Positions 1 to 12,189 are shown, counted from the first letter of the stretch. The stretch: 64,000 nt of DNA from Artemia franciscana (GCF_032884065.1 NW_027062617.1:1674001-1738000), one strand, 5' to 3'. The notes: generated by a model not told the origin, from the sequence alone. Numbers and translations: made by a program.

Positions 1-349
1 AGACAGTCTTGTAAGCTAATAAATAAGATTCTCTTGTTTATAAAAAATAATACATTCTAGTGCTGAAAATTTTCGAAGAGGGAATTTGTGGGTCTTTCGA
101 TTAATATTCCTTTTAAGTATGATAATAGGCCCCTGGCCCTTAGTTCTGAAGGGTTTGAGGATCCCTTTGTTTTTTCACAGCTATAATGTTTTTTTCACAT
201 CTTAAAACCATAAAAGACTTCAAGAGAATATTTTTATCTGTTTAATTTATCAAGTAAAAAGCATTCTTTTTTCAGCCTAATATAAATTCTTTCCCCGGAT
301 TAAGTCAAGAGTGTTTCAATGAGCTAATAAGCTATTTTTATTTTATAGA
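1..349. other. AT-rich stretch, nothing recognised
   Basis: No open frame, RNA gene or repeat shared with the rest of the window was seen here. Confidence 0.4.
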
Positions 350-352
350 TTA

Positions 353-745
353 ACATACCCACATCACGAGCGGACTACATAGAGACTGTTATCCTGTCAT
401 CACCACCGCAATTCCGCAACATTGCATATATGCTACCTGAGAATATTTAAGGTGAGAGGGATTATAATGTGGGGATGGGCCTTATTATTATGCTTTTCCC
501 CGACTTTGATTTAGACACTTATGTGAAGGATCTTGGCTACGACGCGGATTTTTTGGACATTATCTTAGTGTAAATGCCAGCAAGTGAGGTGGATAGGCTG
601 CTAGACGAACAGGAGCCCACCCTTCAGAGTGATATAGGGGGACCAGAACAAAGTGGTGCCGCCTCACCCCCTCTATTGCCTGAATCGTATTTAGCAGATG
701 CTGATTTGTGTAAAATTTATATTTTTAGAGCTAAGTTCGGGGATC
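353..745 (+). pseudogene. coding-like open stretch, family unknown
   Basis: One frame reads through about 130 codons with only two stops (TAA near 450 and TAA at 571-573). The middle part is rich in acidic and aromatic residues (for example FPDFDLDTYVKDLGYDADF, about 495-551). The part after the second stop opens with ATG at 574 and is acidic and proline-rich. The frame runs straight into the end of a repeat element near 769. I do not recognise the protein. It could be a decayed transposon or virus-like gene, because Polinton-type fragments lie 7 kb downstream, or a chance open frame. Confidence 0.3.
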
Positions 746-765
746 CCTTCAACTCCCTTATAGGT

Positions 766-2180
766 GGTAGTCAAACAGTTTGTGGTAACGAACTGTAGTA
801 AGGAGTGACCCGGATCAATAGTAATCGAAGCTCTAAAAAACGGAATTCTAATACCAATCGTTGCATCAAAAGAATGTAGCTTAATGCTGATGTTAAATAT
901 ATGAGTTTCATCGAGTTTAGTCTTACTCATCAAAAGTTACGAGCCAGAGAAAATTTGCCTTATTTTAGAAAATAGAGGAAAACACCCCTTAAAAGTAGTA
1001 CAAACTAAGAAAATCACACCATCAGATTCAGCGTATCAGAAAACCCTATTGTAAAAGTTTTAAGCTCCCTATCTACAAAAATGTGGAATTTTGCATTTTT
1101 TGCTAGAAGACAGATCACGGATGCGTATTTATTTGTTTTTTTTCCAAGGGTGATCATATCAACTTAGTGGTCCTAGAATGTCGCGAAAGAGCTCATCCAA
1201 ACGTAAATTAAAAGTTCTATTGCCCTTTTTAAGTGACCGCCTGGAGGGCGAAAACTGGAGGGTGCCTAAGCCCTCTTCCACGCTCAATATTTCCCCAAAG
1301 TCGCCGGACCAAATTTATGAGATATCCATTTTATTCACCGTAGTCGAAACACCTGATAACTATGTCTTTGGGGACGACCTGCTCCCCACGATCCCCATGG
1401 TAGGGGCTACATGTTACAAACTTTGGTCTTCCTTTACATATACTAATGGCTATTGGGATGTGTACAGAGGTTTTCAGGGGGAAGTTTTTGGTTTGTAGGG
1501 GAGAGAAGTTGAGGGAGGGGTTACGTCCTAGGATCTTTCCATGGAGGAATTTTTCATGGGGATGAGAATTTTCATGAAGGGGGCTCATAACTATCTAGCA
1601 TTATTTAGAAAAACAATGAAAAAATAAATATGAAACGTTTTTTCAATTGAAAGTAAGGAACAGCATTAAGATTTACAAAATTAAAAGTTCTAGTTGCCTT
1701 TTTAAGTAATCAAAAAATTGGAGGGCAACTAGGCTTCCTCCCCCGCTCCTATTTTTCTCAAAACCTTCTGATTAAAACAATGAGAAAGTCATTTAGCCAA
1801 AAAAAATTAACATACAAATTTTGTTTTAATTATTAATTTGCCGAGAGCCAAATTCAAAACATGCATTAATTAAAAAATGTTCAAAAATGAAATAAAAAAA
1901 CAATTTTTTTAACTGAAATTAAGGAGCAACATTAAAACCTAAAAAGAACAAAAATTACTCCGTATATGAAAGGGGCGTTTCCTCCCCGACGCCCCTATCT
2001 TTACGCTAAAGTTTTGTACTGTTTTAAAAAGTAGAGTTTAGAAAAAGAGTCAAACTTTAGCGTAAAGAGTGGGACGTTGAAGAGGAAAAGCCCCTTTCAT
2101 ATACGGAGTAATTTCTGTTCATTTTAAGTTTTGATATCGCTCCTTAGTTTCAGTAAAAAAAAAACTTGTTTTTTATTTAA
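766..2180 (-). mobile_element. RE-A copy 1 (terminal hairpin at left)
   Basis: This is a copy of the interspersed element RE-A, recognised by alignment with 3285-5029 and 27150-28867 on the opposite strand. The left end carries the terminal hairpin (8-bp stem ACAGTTTG/CGAACTGT with mismatch, about 775-796) and then the shared block ending GTAAGGAGTGACCC. The body includes the core shared with SAT-1 (1180-1500), and a palindrome carrying the paired CTTTACGCTAAAG motif lies at 1910-2165. The second palindrome present in other copies is missing: sequence jumps from 'gcattaag' (about 1670) to the ATTAAAAGTTCTAGTTGCC block. No protein is encoded; open frames here (for example 1178-1498) are repeat translations. 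Confidence 0.75.
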
Positions 2181-3284
2181 TACACATAAGGTTCCGATGG
2201 ACATAGCACACTCCTATGTCAGAAAAATTCAGGCACTTCTCAAAAAACACTATCGGGCAGCGGGAGGCAAGGACAGCATTATAGTATCTATCCCACTAAA
2301 ACATTTTTGAAATGAAAATGCGAGTAACATTTACTCACATTACCTACAAAAACAGACTAAATCCGGGCTGGTACAATTTTGAGTGTGCTTTTAGAGTGGG
2401 TAGGAAGTATTTTCAATATGGTTGAAAATCATAATGAAAATGGGAGCCAGTCAATGGTTTTATTTATCTAAAATCCAGATATAAATGAAACAAAATTTAA
2501 AAAAGAATTTGTTTTAAGAGGTGGCGCAGGAAAGGGTAATTTTAGAATATATAATGCACATTTAAAGGCGAGTGAAGGTGTACAACATTTTCGTTTCGAT
2601 ACAGGCTTAAAGTGCTTCAAGTATTCAGTCCTTGTCGCAGGAGATAATCATGGGGCAAAGGATGCTATTAAAACGTACTTGGACAAAATGGCTGTTGTCT
2701 CAGCTATGGAGGGGGTAATTTACTAACGATGATTTTAATTGTTTAAAGGGGCAATACCCTATGACACTTAAGGTAATAGACATTGTGAGATGGCAAATGA
2801 GGATTTAAATATTTGGGTTTTGGTGTTTCAAGATTCAAGATTCAAGATTTTTATTTAAACTTCTGTAAAAAACACACACTATAAAAAAGGGTCAAGCCGG
2901 AGACACAAGGTCGATTGACAAAGACCCGGTAAAATAATATAGCACACCTATTTGACAAAAAAAGAAACAAAAACAAATGCATAAAATAAATATAAATAAA
3001 TCCACGACTCACCACTAGACGGGAACCCACCCACAAAACAACTGACACTCGGCAAATATTAATCCGAAAAACAAAACAAAAACAGTGTGCAAGTGAGGGT
3101 GACCGATGACTGGCAACTTATTTGGAAAAAAATTAGCCCACCTTCTCAACATCAAACAAACAACTATTCACTTCAAGATTTTTTTATCACTGATTCTTGA
3201 ATTTATTTATAAGGATAGAATGAAATTACTTTTATGTATTTGGGAGGGATTTACTGTAGTCAATATATGGTAGATTAAATAAAA
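2181..3284 (+). other. spacer with a coding-like fragment at 2519-2725
   Basis: Most of this stretch shows nothing. From about 2519 to 2725 one + frame is open for some 68 codons. It begins RGGAGKGNFRIYNAH, contains a C-F-K-Y-S-V motif and ends at TAA. It has no ATG start. The CFxYSV motif resembles the segment ahead of the exonuclease domain in Polinton/virus-type DNA polymerases, but this is a weak recollection and not a call. Confidence 0.25.
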
Positions 3285-5029
3285 AGAACTATTTTTTTTA
3301 GCTGAAAGTAAGCAGCGACATTAAAACTTAAAACGAACAGAAATTACTCCGTATATGAAACGGGTTTTTCCCTCCGCAATCCCTCGCTCTTTAAGCTAAA
3401 GCTTTTAATTGTTTTAAAAAGTAAAATTGTGACAAAGAGTCAAACTTCAGCGTAAAGAGCGATGGATTGCGGAGGGGACAACCCATTTCATATACGGAGT
3501 AATTTCTGTTCGTTTTAAGTTTTAATGTCGCTCCTTACTTTCAGCTAAAAAAATTAGTTTTTTTTATTTAATTTTTGAACGTTTTTGAATTAATGCATGT
3601 TTGGTTTTGGCTCTCCGCACATAAATTATTAAAATGAAATTTGTGTATTAATTCTTTTTTTGGCTAAATGGCTTTCTCTTAGTTTTGATCAGACGATTTT
3701 GAGAAATAAAGGGTGGAGAAGGAGGCCTAGTTGCCCTCCAATTTTTCGGTTACTTAAAAAGGCAACTAGAACTTTTAATTTTTAATGAACGTTTTTATTA
3801 TTAAAAAATACACGTAACTTAAGAATTAACTTACGTAACAAACTTGCATAACCTTATATTTTTATTATGTATACGAGGGGGTTTGTACCCTCGTTAATAC
3901 CTCGCTCTTTACACTAAATCGTAAGTTTTGTCCCAATTCTTTAAGAATGACCCCTGAATCAGAAAGGCCGTAGAATAAATAGTTGAAATTACTAAAAATA
4001 CTTTAGCATAAAGAGCAAGGTATTTATCTCCTCCTAAATACCTCGCTCTTTATGCTAAAGTATTTTTAGAACCCCTCATAATGCGTAATTATCTCTGTTC
4101 GTTTTAAGTTTCAATGCTACTTCTTCCTTTCATTTGAAAAAACGTTTTCATGTTTATTTTTCATTGTTATTTTATAGTAATGCTAGAGAATCCTGCGCCC
4201 TTTTCATTGAATTTTTCTTCCCCCATGACAGATTACTCCAAGGAGAGATCCTCCAACATAGCCCCCTCTCCTCAGCCCCACCCCCAAACAAAATAAAATC
4301 CCCCTGAAAACGTCTGTACACTTCCCAATAACCATTACTATATGTAAACACTGGTCAAAGTTTGTAACTTGCAGCCCCTCCCCCAGGGATTGTGGGGGAG
4401 TAAGTCATCCCCAAAGACATAGTTATTATGGTTTTCGACTATGTTGAACGAAATGGCTGTCTCAAAATTTTGATCCAATGACTTTGGTAAAAAAATGAGC
4501 GTGGGAGGGGGCCTAGATGCCCTCCAATTTTTTTGGTCACTTAAAAAGGGCACTAGAACTTTTTATTTCCGTTAGAATGAGCCCTCTTGCGACATTCTAG
4601 GACCACTTGGTCGATACGATGACCCCTGGGGAAAAGAAAAAAAACAAAAAAAAAACAAACAAACAAATAAACACGCACCCGTGATTTGTCTTCTGGCAAA
4701 AAATACAAAATTCCACATTTTTGTAGATAGGAGCTTGAAACTTCTATAGTAGGGTTCTCTGATACGCTGAATCTGATGGTATCATTTTCGTTAAGATCCT
4801 ACGACTTTTAGGGGGTGTTTCTCCCTATTTTCTTAAATAAGGCAAATTTTCTCAGGCTCGTAACTTTTGATGGGTAAGACTAAACTTGATGAAACTTATA
4901 TATTTAAAATCAGCATTAAAATGCAATTCTTTTGATGTAGCTATTGATATCAAAATTCAATTTTTTAGAATTTTGGTTACTATTGAGCCGGGTCGCTCCT
5001 TACTACAGTTCGTTACCACGAACTGTTTG
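3285..5029 (+). mobile_element. RE-A copy 2, near full length
   Basis: This is one of the most complete RE-A copies. It starts in the block GAAAGTAAGCAGCGACATT and contains palindrome 1 (3290-3556; arms with GAACAGAAATTACTCCGTAT and its complement around a ~50-bp centre). Next come a spacer with TGGCTAAATGGCTTTCTC and palindrome 2 (about 3866-4085, weaker). A ~900-bp right part follows and includes the SAT-1-like core (4320-4560). It ends in the terminal hairpin (stem ACAGTTCG/CGAACTGT, loop TTACCA, 5005-5026) followed by TTGAT. No transposase or other protein is encoded, so it is non-autonomous. The LINE at 5010-6785 abuts its right end. Confidence 0.8.
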
Positions 5030-6785
5030 ATAAAGAAGCCATGAAGCCAAAGTACGAAGACAGTTTTGAGCGGTCATATTTTACCTTGAATAAAAAAGAA
5101 TGAAGAGTGAATAATTCTGAAACAGGCAAAATATTAGTTAATAAATATGTAGTTTCAGTTTTAGATTTATTTGGATAGGAAGAAGGTGATGGTAAATATC
5201 TTTGCAAAATTTGAAGAGCCCGGTTTGGAAGAGTCTGTATCGGTTTTATATGATATTTGAATGTTGCTAAATAAATCAAGGGAAAATACGTAAGATAGGA
5301 ATCCACCAAGGCAAAATAAATGAGTCGTAGAACTTCATAGGGGAAAAAATGCTGAAGCCTCCTCATTACGCCAACTCCTTGGGCGATTTTAACGCGTGAT
5401 CTATTACAATGTTCTTTATAAGATAGATTTTCATCAATAGTTATACCAAGATACCGGAGTGAAGTTACCCTTTGAATTCGAATATCTGTAGCTTGATCAC
5501 TTATAATTGAAATTCCTTTTGCTTTGTGTCAAAGTCTACTATAAATGATGAATTTCATTTTGGCGGCATTCAATGACAAAAGATTAGCTTTTAGCCATAC
5601 AATCAGCTGGGAAAACACGATTTGCAGCTTCTCTTTGACATCATCTTCCGACTTCCCTGCAAGTGTTGATCCGGTATCATCGGCGAAAAGGACATTCAGG
5701 CTGTTGGTTTCTGTTGCTGATGGAAGGTCATTTATGTATATTAGGAAGAGCAGTGGTCCCAGAATTGAACCCTGAGGAACACCAATATTGGGCAATAAGC
5801 ATGGATCCGAAACTGTTTTATTGATAATTGTTACTTGGGATCGACCTGCTAGGTAAGATGCGATAAAACTATGCGCTGGTCCTCGTATCCCACCATGGCT
5901 TAATTTAAAATAACAATATTTCGTGACAAATCGTGTCAAATGCCTTCTGAAGATCCAAAAAAATACTTGCCGGAATCATTTTTTTATCAAGTCATTCGTG
6001 AATAAATTGGACCATTGTCAGGATAGCGTCCTGCGTACTATGTCCCTTTCTAAGCCCATACTAGTTTTTTGAAAAATAATCATTTGAAATAAGGAAATTA
6101 TACGATCGATTATAAAAATATCGCTCCATTAATTTAGAAAAACCTGAAATAATAGATATTGGTCTGTAATTCGTGCAATTACTCCGGTCAGAGCTTTTAT
6201 GCAGTGGTATCACCTTTGCTTTCTTAAATGAATCTGGAAAAGCTCCCGATCTAAATGACAGATTTATCAAATGACAAATTATTTTATTAATACTCAGTAA
6301 AATAGCTTTCACAATGTCCGTAGACGATTCATCAATCTCCGGGAAATTCCCGTTTTTTCAAAGCTTACCAATATTGGCAAGCTCTTCCTCTGTTACCGGT
6401 GTTAAAAATATAGATTTTACAGAAGGCTTTACGAGGTATGTACGATAATCACATTGACCATGGGGCAGGTTATGTTGGCTACCGATTGTCCAATTGACAC
6501 AAAATGCAAATTCATGTAATTAGCTATTTCTAGCTCTCTTTCATTTATATGACCATGAGCGTCCTTTATTTCTGATGATGTAGAAGTTTTTTGTGATCAA
6601 TTTAAGCATGAATTGATTAGCTCCCAAGTTTTCTTTGGTGACTTACTTACTTCTCTAAAAGAATCAATATAAAATTTTGTTTTAGTATTACATATTATTT
6701 TTGAAAGTAGATTTATGTATTTTTTTGAAAGTTGTTTTATTTTCTTCACTTGGGAATGAAAGTTTAAGCATGATAGAGAATATTA
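5010..6785 (-). mobile_element. LINE, reverse transcriptase region, 5'-truncated and broken
   Basis: This is a non-LTR retrotransposon of the Jockey/CR1 type, read on the minus strand. From the N-terminal side: a linker region at about 6700-6490 ending in an EIANYMN-like block; a fingers block with AKVIPLHKSSDRSNCTNYRP (about 6240-6160); the palm motif GVPQGSILGPLLFLIYIND (about 5783-5727); the catalytic FADD (about 5687-5676); a KMKF-like block (about 5560). The thumb/C-terminal segment with SYLTYFPLIY lies at 5300-5260. The apurinic endonuclease domain is absent. At least three frame changes and several stops break it. The catalytic FADD is intact, but the element cannot make a full protein. 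Confidence 0.85.
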
Positions 6786-7100
6786 ACAGGGGGAACTTAA
6801 GGATAAAAAGGGGGTTTTATATTCAGTAAGGGCTCCGTCCATTGAATTGATGAAACACTGAGTATGGTTTCTTTACAATACTTCCAAAGCCCACGAGTGA
6901 ATTGGACATTTTGTCTCATTACCAATATTAGTAGGGTTTTAAGTGAGGGGAAGGGGAACAGACGGAGTGAATGCTATTATCATCCAATGTGTTTAACTAG
7001 ATTGCGTACAGAATTAAATTGAAACAACACTTGAAGCACTATAAGCGTCATGGGTAAGAGTCTGTAGAGACGGTTTTGAGTAACAGTACCATCTTGTGGT
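6786..7100. other. spacer, nothing recognised
   Basis: Between the LINE 5' end and the first polymerase-like frame no motif, repeat or open frame above about 40 codons stands out. Confidence 0.35.
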
Positions 7101-7117
7101 TCAAAAAATTTTAGAAT

Positions 7118-9705
7118 TTGCTCTTGCAGAGCGACACGGTTGCATTAGACATCGAAGCTGAACTCATGGACGTGTCCGATTCATCCAATTTGAATTGTGT
7201 TAAGGAATATGAAGCCAATGTCATCTCTTTTGCCCACAAGCAAAGAGAATCGAGCAATACCATGCAATTGGTAGAGATATTTGAGACATTGGGTGGTGAA
7301 GATTGTGTGGATGCAGCTATGTTTGCACTTATTAAAACAGCTAACTAAGTCAAATTCACGTCGGCGCTATACAAATTATCCAATGACTCTATCACTAGAA
7401 GAAGATATGGCAACTAAAAATGAAGATATGTGTTTGGTTTGCAAGAAATATGTGTTAAGGGTGATGGGGATAAGGCGGTCCTCGACCATGAATTCTGAAG
7501 TAATCCATTTTTTGGGAGGAAGTCAATTTCGGGGGATGGCAAATAAATCTTGTAATGTAAATGTTAAAAACAATACTTTCCTTAAGTTTACATGCATAGT
7601 TCCAACAATGATTTAAAATTCATGTTACCAGTGTTGATAAGTCAACAGAAATTTGAAGCTGTAGACGGCACATGGGTATACGTTTCTTTTCATATAATAT
7701 CATGCCCAAATCATCTGATAAGTTGCTGTTCTTAGAATTCAAACGGACAACAGTTGAGAATGGTAAGACGAACTTGAACAAAATCAGTTTTTTAGATTCC
7801 TATAACTTTCCCCCAAATCCCTTAGTCAATTCACTCGAGTACAGAAAAGCAAAGATTTTAATAGTTTCCCCCTCCTCTAATAGCATTTCAAAATAATGAA
7901 ACATATGACTTGTTAATATGTATGGGCAAGTACCTGTATGAATACTATAATTCCATCTCAAGGCTACGTAAGGATAAATTGCCGCCCGTCGAATCGTTTC
8001 ATTATTCACTTCACGATCGTCGCTACATCACAGTCGATTATGAGCTCGGTGAAAATTTTGGGGCAAGGAAGGGTGTACAAATCAGGATGAGTGTTGTTAA
8101 ATATACCTGGCAAATGATGCATTGACGCTGTTGAATATTGTCTGAAGAAACACGTCTAAAATTTACGAGGAATTTGGGTTGGATCTGGGGTAATATTTTT
8201 CAACTCCTCACCTAGAGATGGATTAGATTCTTAAAATCAGTGACCAATGATAGACCCGGTCACCGAGGTAGATCAGCACTTATATGTAGAGAGATCCATG
8301 TCGGGAGGGTATTTTTTCACAGGGATCGTATCTTAAACACCAATCCTACTTAACAACGCAACGGAGAAATGTCGAATGTGGTTTTTTTGAATATGAATTT
8401 CATTTATCCATCGGCAATGTATAACTAATTTTTGCCGTGTGGTAGTTAAAATGGCTGGACAATCCTTCTACTTCAAATCTCACCGATATTTACACTTCTA
8501 AGGAGAAAGGGCCACAAGGATATTCTTTGGAATTGATGGTGAAATACAAGTGTAACATAATGATTCGGTAAAGGATTTTGTGTTCCTGTGCATAAATACA
8601 CTTTTGCCTAGGGACTGAATGAGTTCCTATAAATTTATCTGTGGCAGAAACTGGGGGTATGCAATGGACACATTCAAAACAAAAGCTTATTGCCGACCTT
8701 CATCCGAGACAGAATATGTTATAAAGATTCATATAATCCTCCAGTTCTATCCAAAGTCTTATATGAAGAGGTTTATTGACACCTTTTTCAGTAAAGATCT
8801 GAGGCACAGATGAAGGTTGAAAAATAAATCTTTAAGCTGAAATTAAATTCAGCCTTCGGTAAAATGTGAGAAAGTGTGCAAAATGGCGTCATTGCGAGGT
8901 TGGACCAACCCAAAAGAGTGTGTCAGAATTATTCCAGGTCCAAATTTGAAATTGTATCAATAGACTCTCCAATATGGTTCTTTAACATATAAAAAATACA
9001 AACGTAGTTTTAAACAAAAACATTGCCGCTGGCAGTACCATATTAGAAATTTAAAAAAAAACTATATCGGAATCTTATTACAATGTGTGCAAGCTCAAAT
9101 GACTGGGAGGGTGACAAGTTCAAGTTTATTATGGGGATACCGAATCATTACTGTTAACAGTTAAAACTGAAAATTTATTAGATGATTTTGAAAATGTTTA
9201 GCACATTAGCCCTCGAAGGGACTGCACATACTTGGACGAGTCCATTTACCTGGAGCTATTGAAAAGCCAGGCCCCAAATAGGTTGTTATTTTGAAAATCT
9301 GAGATGGGTAGTGACTTGATATCCCACGGTGTGCTCGCAGGTCCAAAGGTGTACTGTTTGCAAACACTTAATAAGGATATCAAACAAGTCTGCAAAGGAA
9401 TGCCATCTCCTTTACTATTTGAAGGAAAATATCGATATGAATGTTTATAGGGACTGTGTAGAAAACAGTTCAGTTCCAAAAACAAAGGCCATGGTGATTT
9501 GCTCTTTAGAATTTAGGAACTACACAGGTAGAGTAGAAAAAACGCCATGTCGAAAGTTTTCCATAAGGCTTATGTATGCGCGGAAGATGTAAGAATACTA
9601 CTACACGGTCACTACATTAATTCAGATCGAGCCCTGTATGTGGAATATAGACGGGGTCTTGGTCTGGAGAAAGCTCAAAAGCTGGTGGATGTGGGTTCTG
9701 ATTAG
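7118..9705 (+). pseudogene. protein-primed family-B DNA polymerase remnant (Polinton/Maverick-type)
   Basis: Blocks of a protein-primed family-B DNA polymerase appear in the right order on the + strand but in shifting frames. They are: a CxxC pair (CLVCKK, 7431); a FRGMANKSCNVN block (7527-7560); LDSYNF in the exonuclease region (about 7793); LPPVESF (7979-7999); an EEFGLDLG / STPHLEMD block (about 8166-8220); motif-A-like RNWGYAM (about 8655); motif B NSAFGK (8846-8863). Motif C follows as YGDTES (9130-9147), with the second Asp of the usual YxDTDS changed to Glu. Then come KVYCLQTLNKDIKQ (about 9346-9390) and a C-terminal LLHGHY block (about 9600). About ten frameshifts or stops break it, and the N-terminal part is missing or unrecognisable. 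This polymerase class would copy Polinton or adintovirus-like DNA from a protein primer; this copy is dead. Confidence 0.8.
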
Positions 9706-10670
9706 TCTCCAGCTCAGTAATGTGTATTTTCTACTAATTTTTTATGTAGTTTTTTATATCTATATATTTTATTCTTTGCAAAGCAAAATCAGTGTTTCAA
9801 AAAGTGCTTAATATTTTACTATGAATTTAATATAACCGCCCCCACCAGAAGCTGGCATCGCGTTTTTCGCCTGCTGTTCTGGCCACCGTAACTTTGAAGG
9901 GATTCGGCCTTCTGGGTGGTACCACTTTTTAAGTGTTTTAATGTCCATATAAATATATTCTAGTGCCTATTTTATGTTGTGTTTCAATTTCAATGTGTCT
10001 TTAATGTCCATGTAAATATTAAAAAAAAATATGGTACATTTGTTTATATATTAAAGAGAATATATATTATTGCTATAGGTTGTGGCTAGAGTCTGATGAT
10101 AAATTAAAGACTGTTTCCACAAACATGAAAGTCATTAAAGGAATTGACTTGTTTAATGTTTTTTTTACTAAACTCGGGGTTAATTATTGATGACTTAGAT
10201 GAATCCATTGAAGAATGGTCTCAAGAGACGATACAGTTATTTGCAGTCCGGTCTCAAAACGAGAACATTTTCGTAACTGATTGCCTATAATCTCTTTCAT
10301 CAGAGTAAATGTATGAATACACTTGTAATACATTGTACTTACTATATCATCTATAGGGTTTTTCACGATTCAGTTGGTTTTACCCTCGGTATACAATCAA
10401 GCTACTAATAAACCTTATGATTAAATTATATTGGATATCAATCAAAACACACCTGAAGAGATACATGTAGTCACAGATATTTTTCACAATAAAATTACCG
10501 TTTATCTAAATTCCAGTTGTAAAAAACGTCAGTAGTCGTTATCATGACATTGAAGAAGCTATATGAAAATAGGTAAAGCTATACTCAAACACTACATTGA
10601 CAATAAATTCATTAATCACCTATCTGTGTTTTTTTTAAATTTAACAGAAGGCAATATTTAACAGCCAGAA
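9706..10670. other. AT-rich spacer inside the Polinton-type remnant
   Basis: No recognisable domain was seen. The stretch lies between the polymerase and capsid-like fragments, so it probably holds further decayed genes of the same element, but no frame supports one. Confidence 0.3.
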
Positions 10671-10682
10671 GGTTTTAGGTAA

Positions 10683-10832
10683 GAGAAGAAGCAACATGGT
10701 TCACTTTTACGAGCCCTAGCTTTCAAAACGAAAGGAAAATATTTGAATAGAAAACAGCTTGTTGAAGCGGGAGGCAGTTTCTTTTCATTGTTACTACCAA
10801 TCATCGCAGGACTTGTAGACACAATTCTCTAG
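10683..10832 (+). pseudogene. small basic capsid-associated protein fragment (Polinton-type)
   Basis: An open frame of 50 codons runs to TAG at 10830-10832. It has a basic stretch (KTKGKYLNRKQLVEAGG) followed by a hydrophobic run with FFSLLLPIIAGLVDTIL. A short basic region, a Gly-Gly pair and a hydrophobic tail are typical of the small capsid-associated proteins of Polinton/adenovirus-like elements. The call rests on that pattern and on the neighbours. There is no start codon in frame after the upstream stop, so it is probably a fragment. Confidence 0.5.
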
Positions 10833-10869
10833 ATGGCTAAACTTCCAAATTGACGTAAATTAAACTCGC

Positions 10870-11070
10870 TCTTTCACTGGCAGAGCACTTTGAAAATAAT
10901 CTTGATAAACTGACTAACAATGAAAAAAATGCTGAAGATTGAAAATTAATTTTGCTTCAAAATACCCTTTGTTGTGTTGATCGTCATAAGCCCTACCGTG
11001 AAAAACCGCTTAAAGTAAAGATTATTGAACAAGCTCCAACTTCTGAAAGTTCTAAAACTTTGAAACTTTG
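10870..11070 (+). pseudogene. decayed fragment of a Polinton-type virion protein
   Basis: Two short frames (about 10884-10940 and 10950-11060) hold a block of the form HFENNLDKLTNNEKN and then a segment ending KPLKVKIIEQ. The layout resembles a conserved segment of Polinton virion proteins, with a basic C-terminal run. A TGA at about 10939 breaks it. Identification is by context more than by sequence. Confidence 0.35.
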
Positions 11071-11089
11071 AAACTTTCATTTTCTAGAA

Positions 11090-11470
11090 ATGGCCTATTT
11101 ACCATATAAAGAATCTCGTCCTTCAGTCAACTCATCTCTATATCTTTTCAATGCAGAAAATTTTGATGTGGGTGTAAAACATGGTTACCATGGACAATTT
11201 TATCCGCAACAACCACTCTCTAAAAACTTAAATTTTTAAATTTATTCCAGTGAAGATTATTTCATAGATTTGACTTCTGCATTTATAGATTTTTCCTCTA
11301 GGGAAAATCTTCCTGGAAATTTTTCATAGATTGGAAGCGACAATATTTTTAGTTTAAAGTATTCAAAAAACTGTGTGAATTATTAACCCATTGGTTGAGC
11401 ATTATTTGATTATTGATATCAAGAAGTCCAAACGATTATCGGTAGCAATGCGGTGGAAACCTTGCATTAA
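11090..11470 (+). pseudogene. capsid protein N-terminal remnant (Polinton-type)
   Basis: An ATG at 11090 opens a 49-codon frame (starting MAYLPYKES) that stops at 11237-11239. Beyond the stop, conserved-looking pieces follow: a SSEDYFIDL block (about 11244-11270), then YQEVQTIIGSNAVETL (about 11417-11465). A start of this kind, an S-x-D-Y-x-DL block and a later ETL block are the N-terminal pattern of a jelly-roll capsid protein family found in Polinton/adintovirus-like elements. Several stops break the reading. Together with the polymerase at 7.1-9.7 kb it marks this region as one decayed virus-like element. Confidence 0.5.
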
Positions 11471-12090
11471 TTAAAACTAACCAGGGATGAAAATCGGATT
11501 GGAAAAATTAGAGTTTTTAAATTGCCTTCCTTTTTTTATCCTAATGTTTAAAAGAATGAAATCGAAAAAAGCTACACAAACGTCTGTTTTGCCTAAATCA
11601 GGGTATGGGAGGTATATATTTTAAGGGAGGGGAAGCCCTGAATTTTTTCTAAAATTCCCATCACCATGCGAAGCTTGGTCTCCTGGTGCTACATATTAAA
11701 ACTGATAATAATAGATGAAGAGTACTGGCTGGTACCGCTTATTTGTGAGCATAAAATTTCTAATTTGTGAGAAAAATATACGTACATTGTCTGGATTCAT
11801 TTTGTCGTGTAACTATAATTACATTGCAAGGAGGAGGACTTCTCCCTTCATATATCTAGTAAAAACATTTAAACAAGTAAAAACAACGTGAAAACTTTAA
11901 ATTATGTTTTTTTAGTTAAGTGCTAGTAATGATTCTGGTCTTGAGAAGGCATGGGGGCTCTCAGCCCTACTCATGTTGATTTTTGATCGGTTTGAATTTG
12001 ACTCGGTTATTTATTGTATGATCTAAATGAACAAAATACGTTTAAAATATTTTAACTTTTTAACTTTAATAAATTAAAAGTTATTAAGAC
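11471..12090. other. spacer, nothing recognised
   Basis: AT-rich sequence with no supported gene or repeat. Confidence 0.3.
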
Positions 12091-12096
12091 TACAAG

Positions 12097-12100
<4 letters not shown>

Positions 12101-12186
<86 letters not shown>
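12101..12186. repeat. (AT)n microsatellite
   Basis: About 43 consecutive AT dinucleotides. The Ile-Tyr repeat frame on the minus strand here is a translation of this tract. It lies just before the SAT-1 array. Confidence 0.97.

Positions 12187-12189
<3 letters not shown>

Noticed and set aside
1178..1588. Open frames of 106 and 85 codons, with relatives at 4338-4553, 42608-42796 and 63072-63290
   Set aside because: All fall in the same RE-A core, on either strand, and are not conserved as protein.
9706..10670. Further Polinton genes (integrase, ATPase, protease)
   Set aside because: No motif of any of these was found in any frame.
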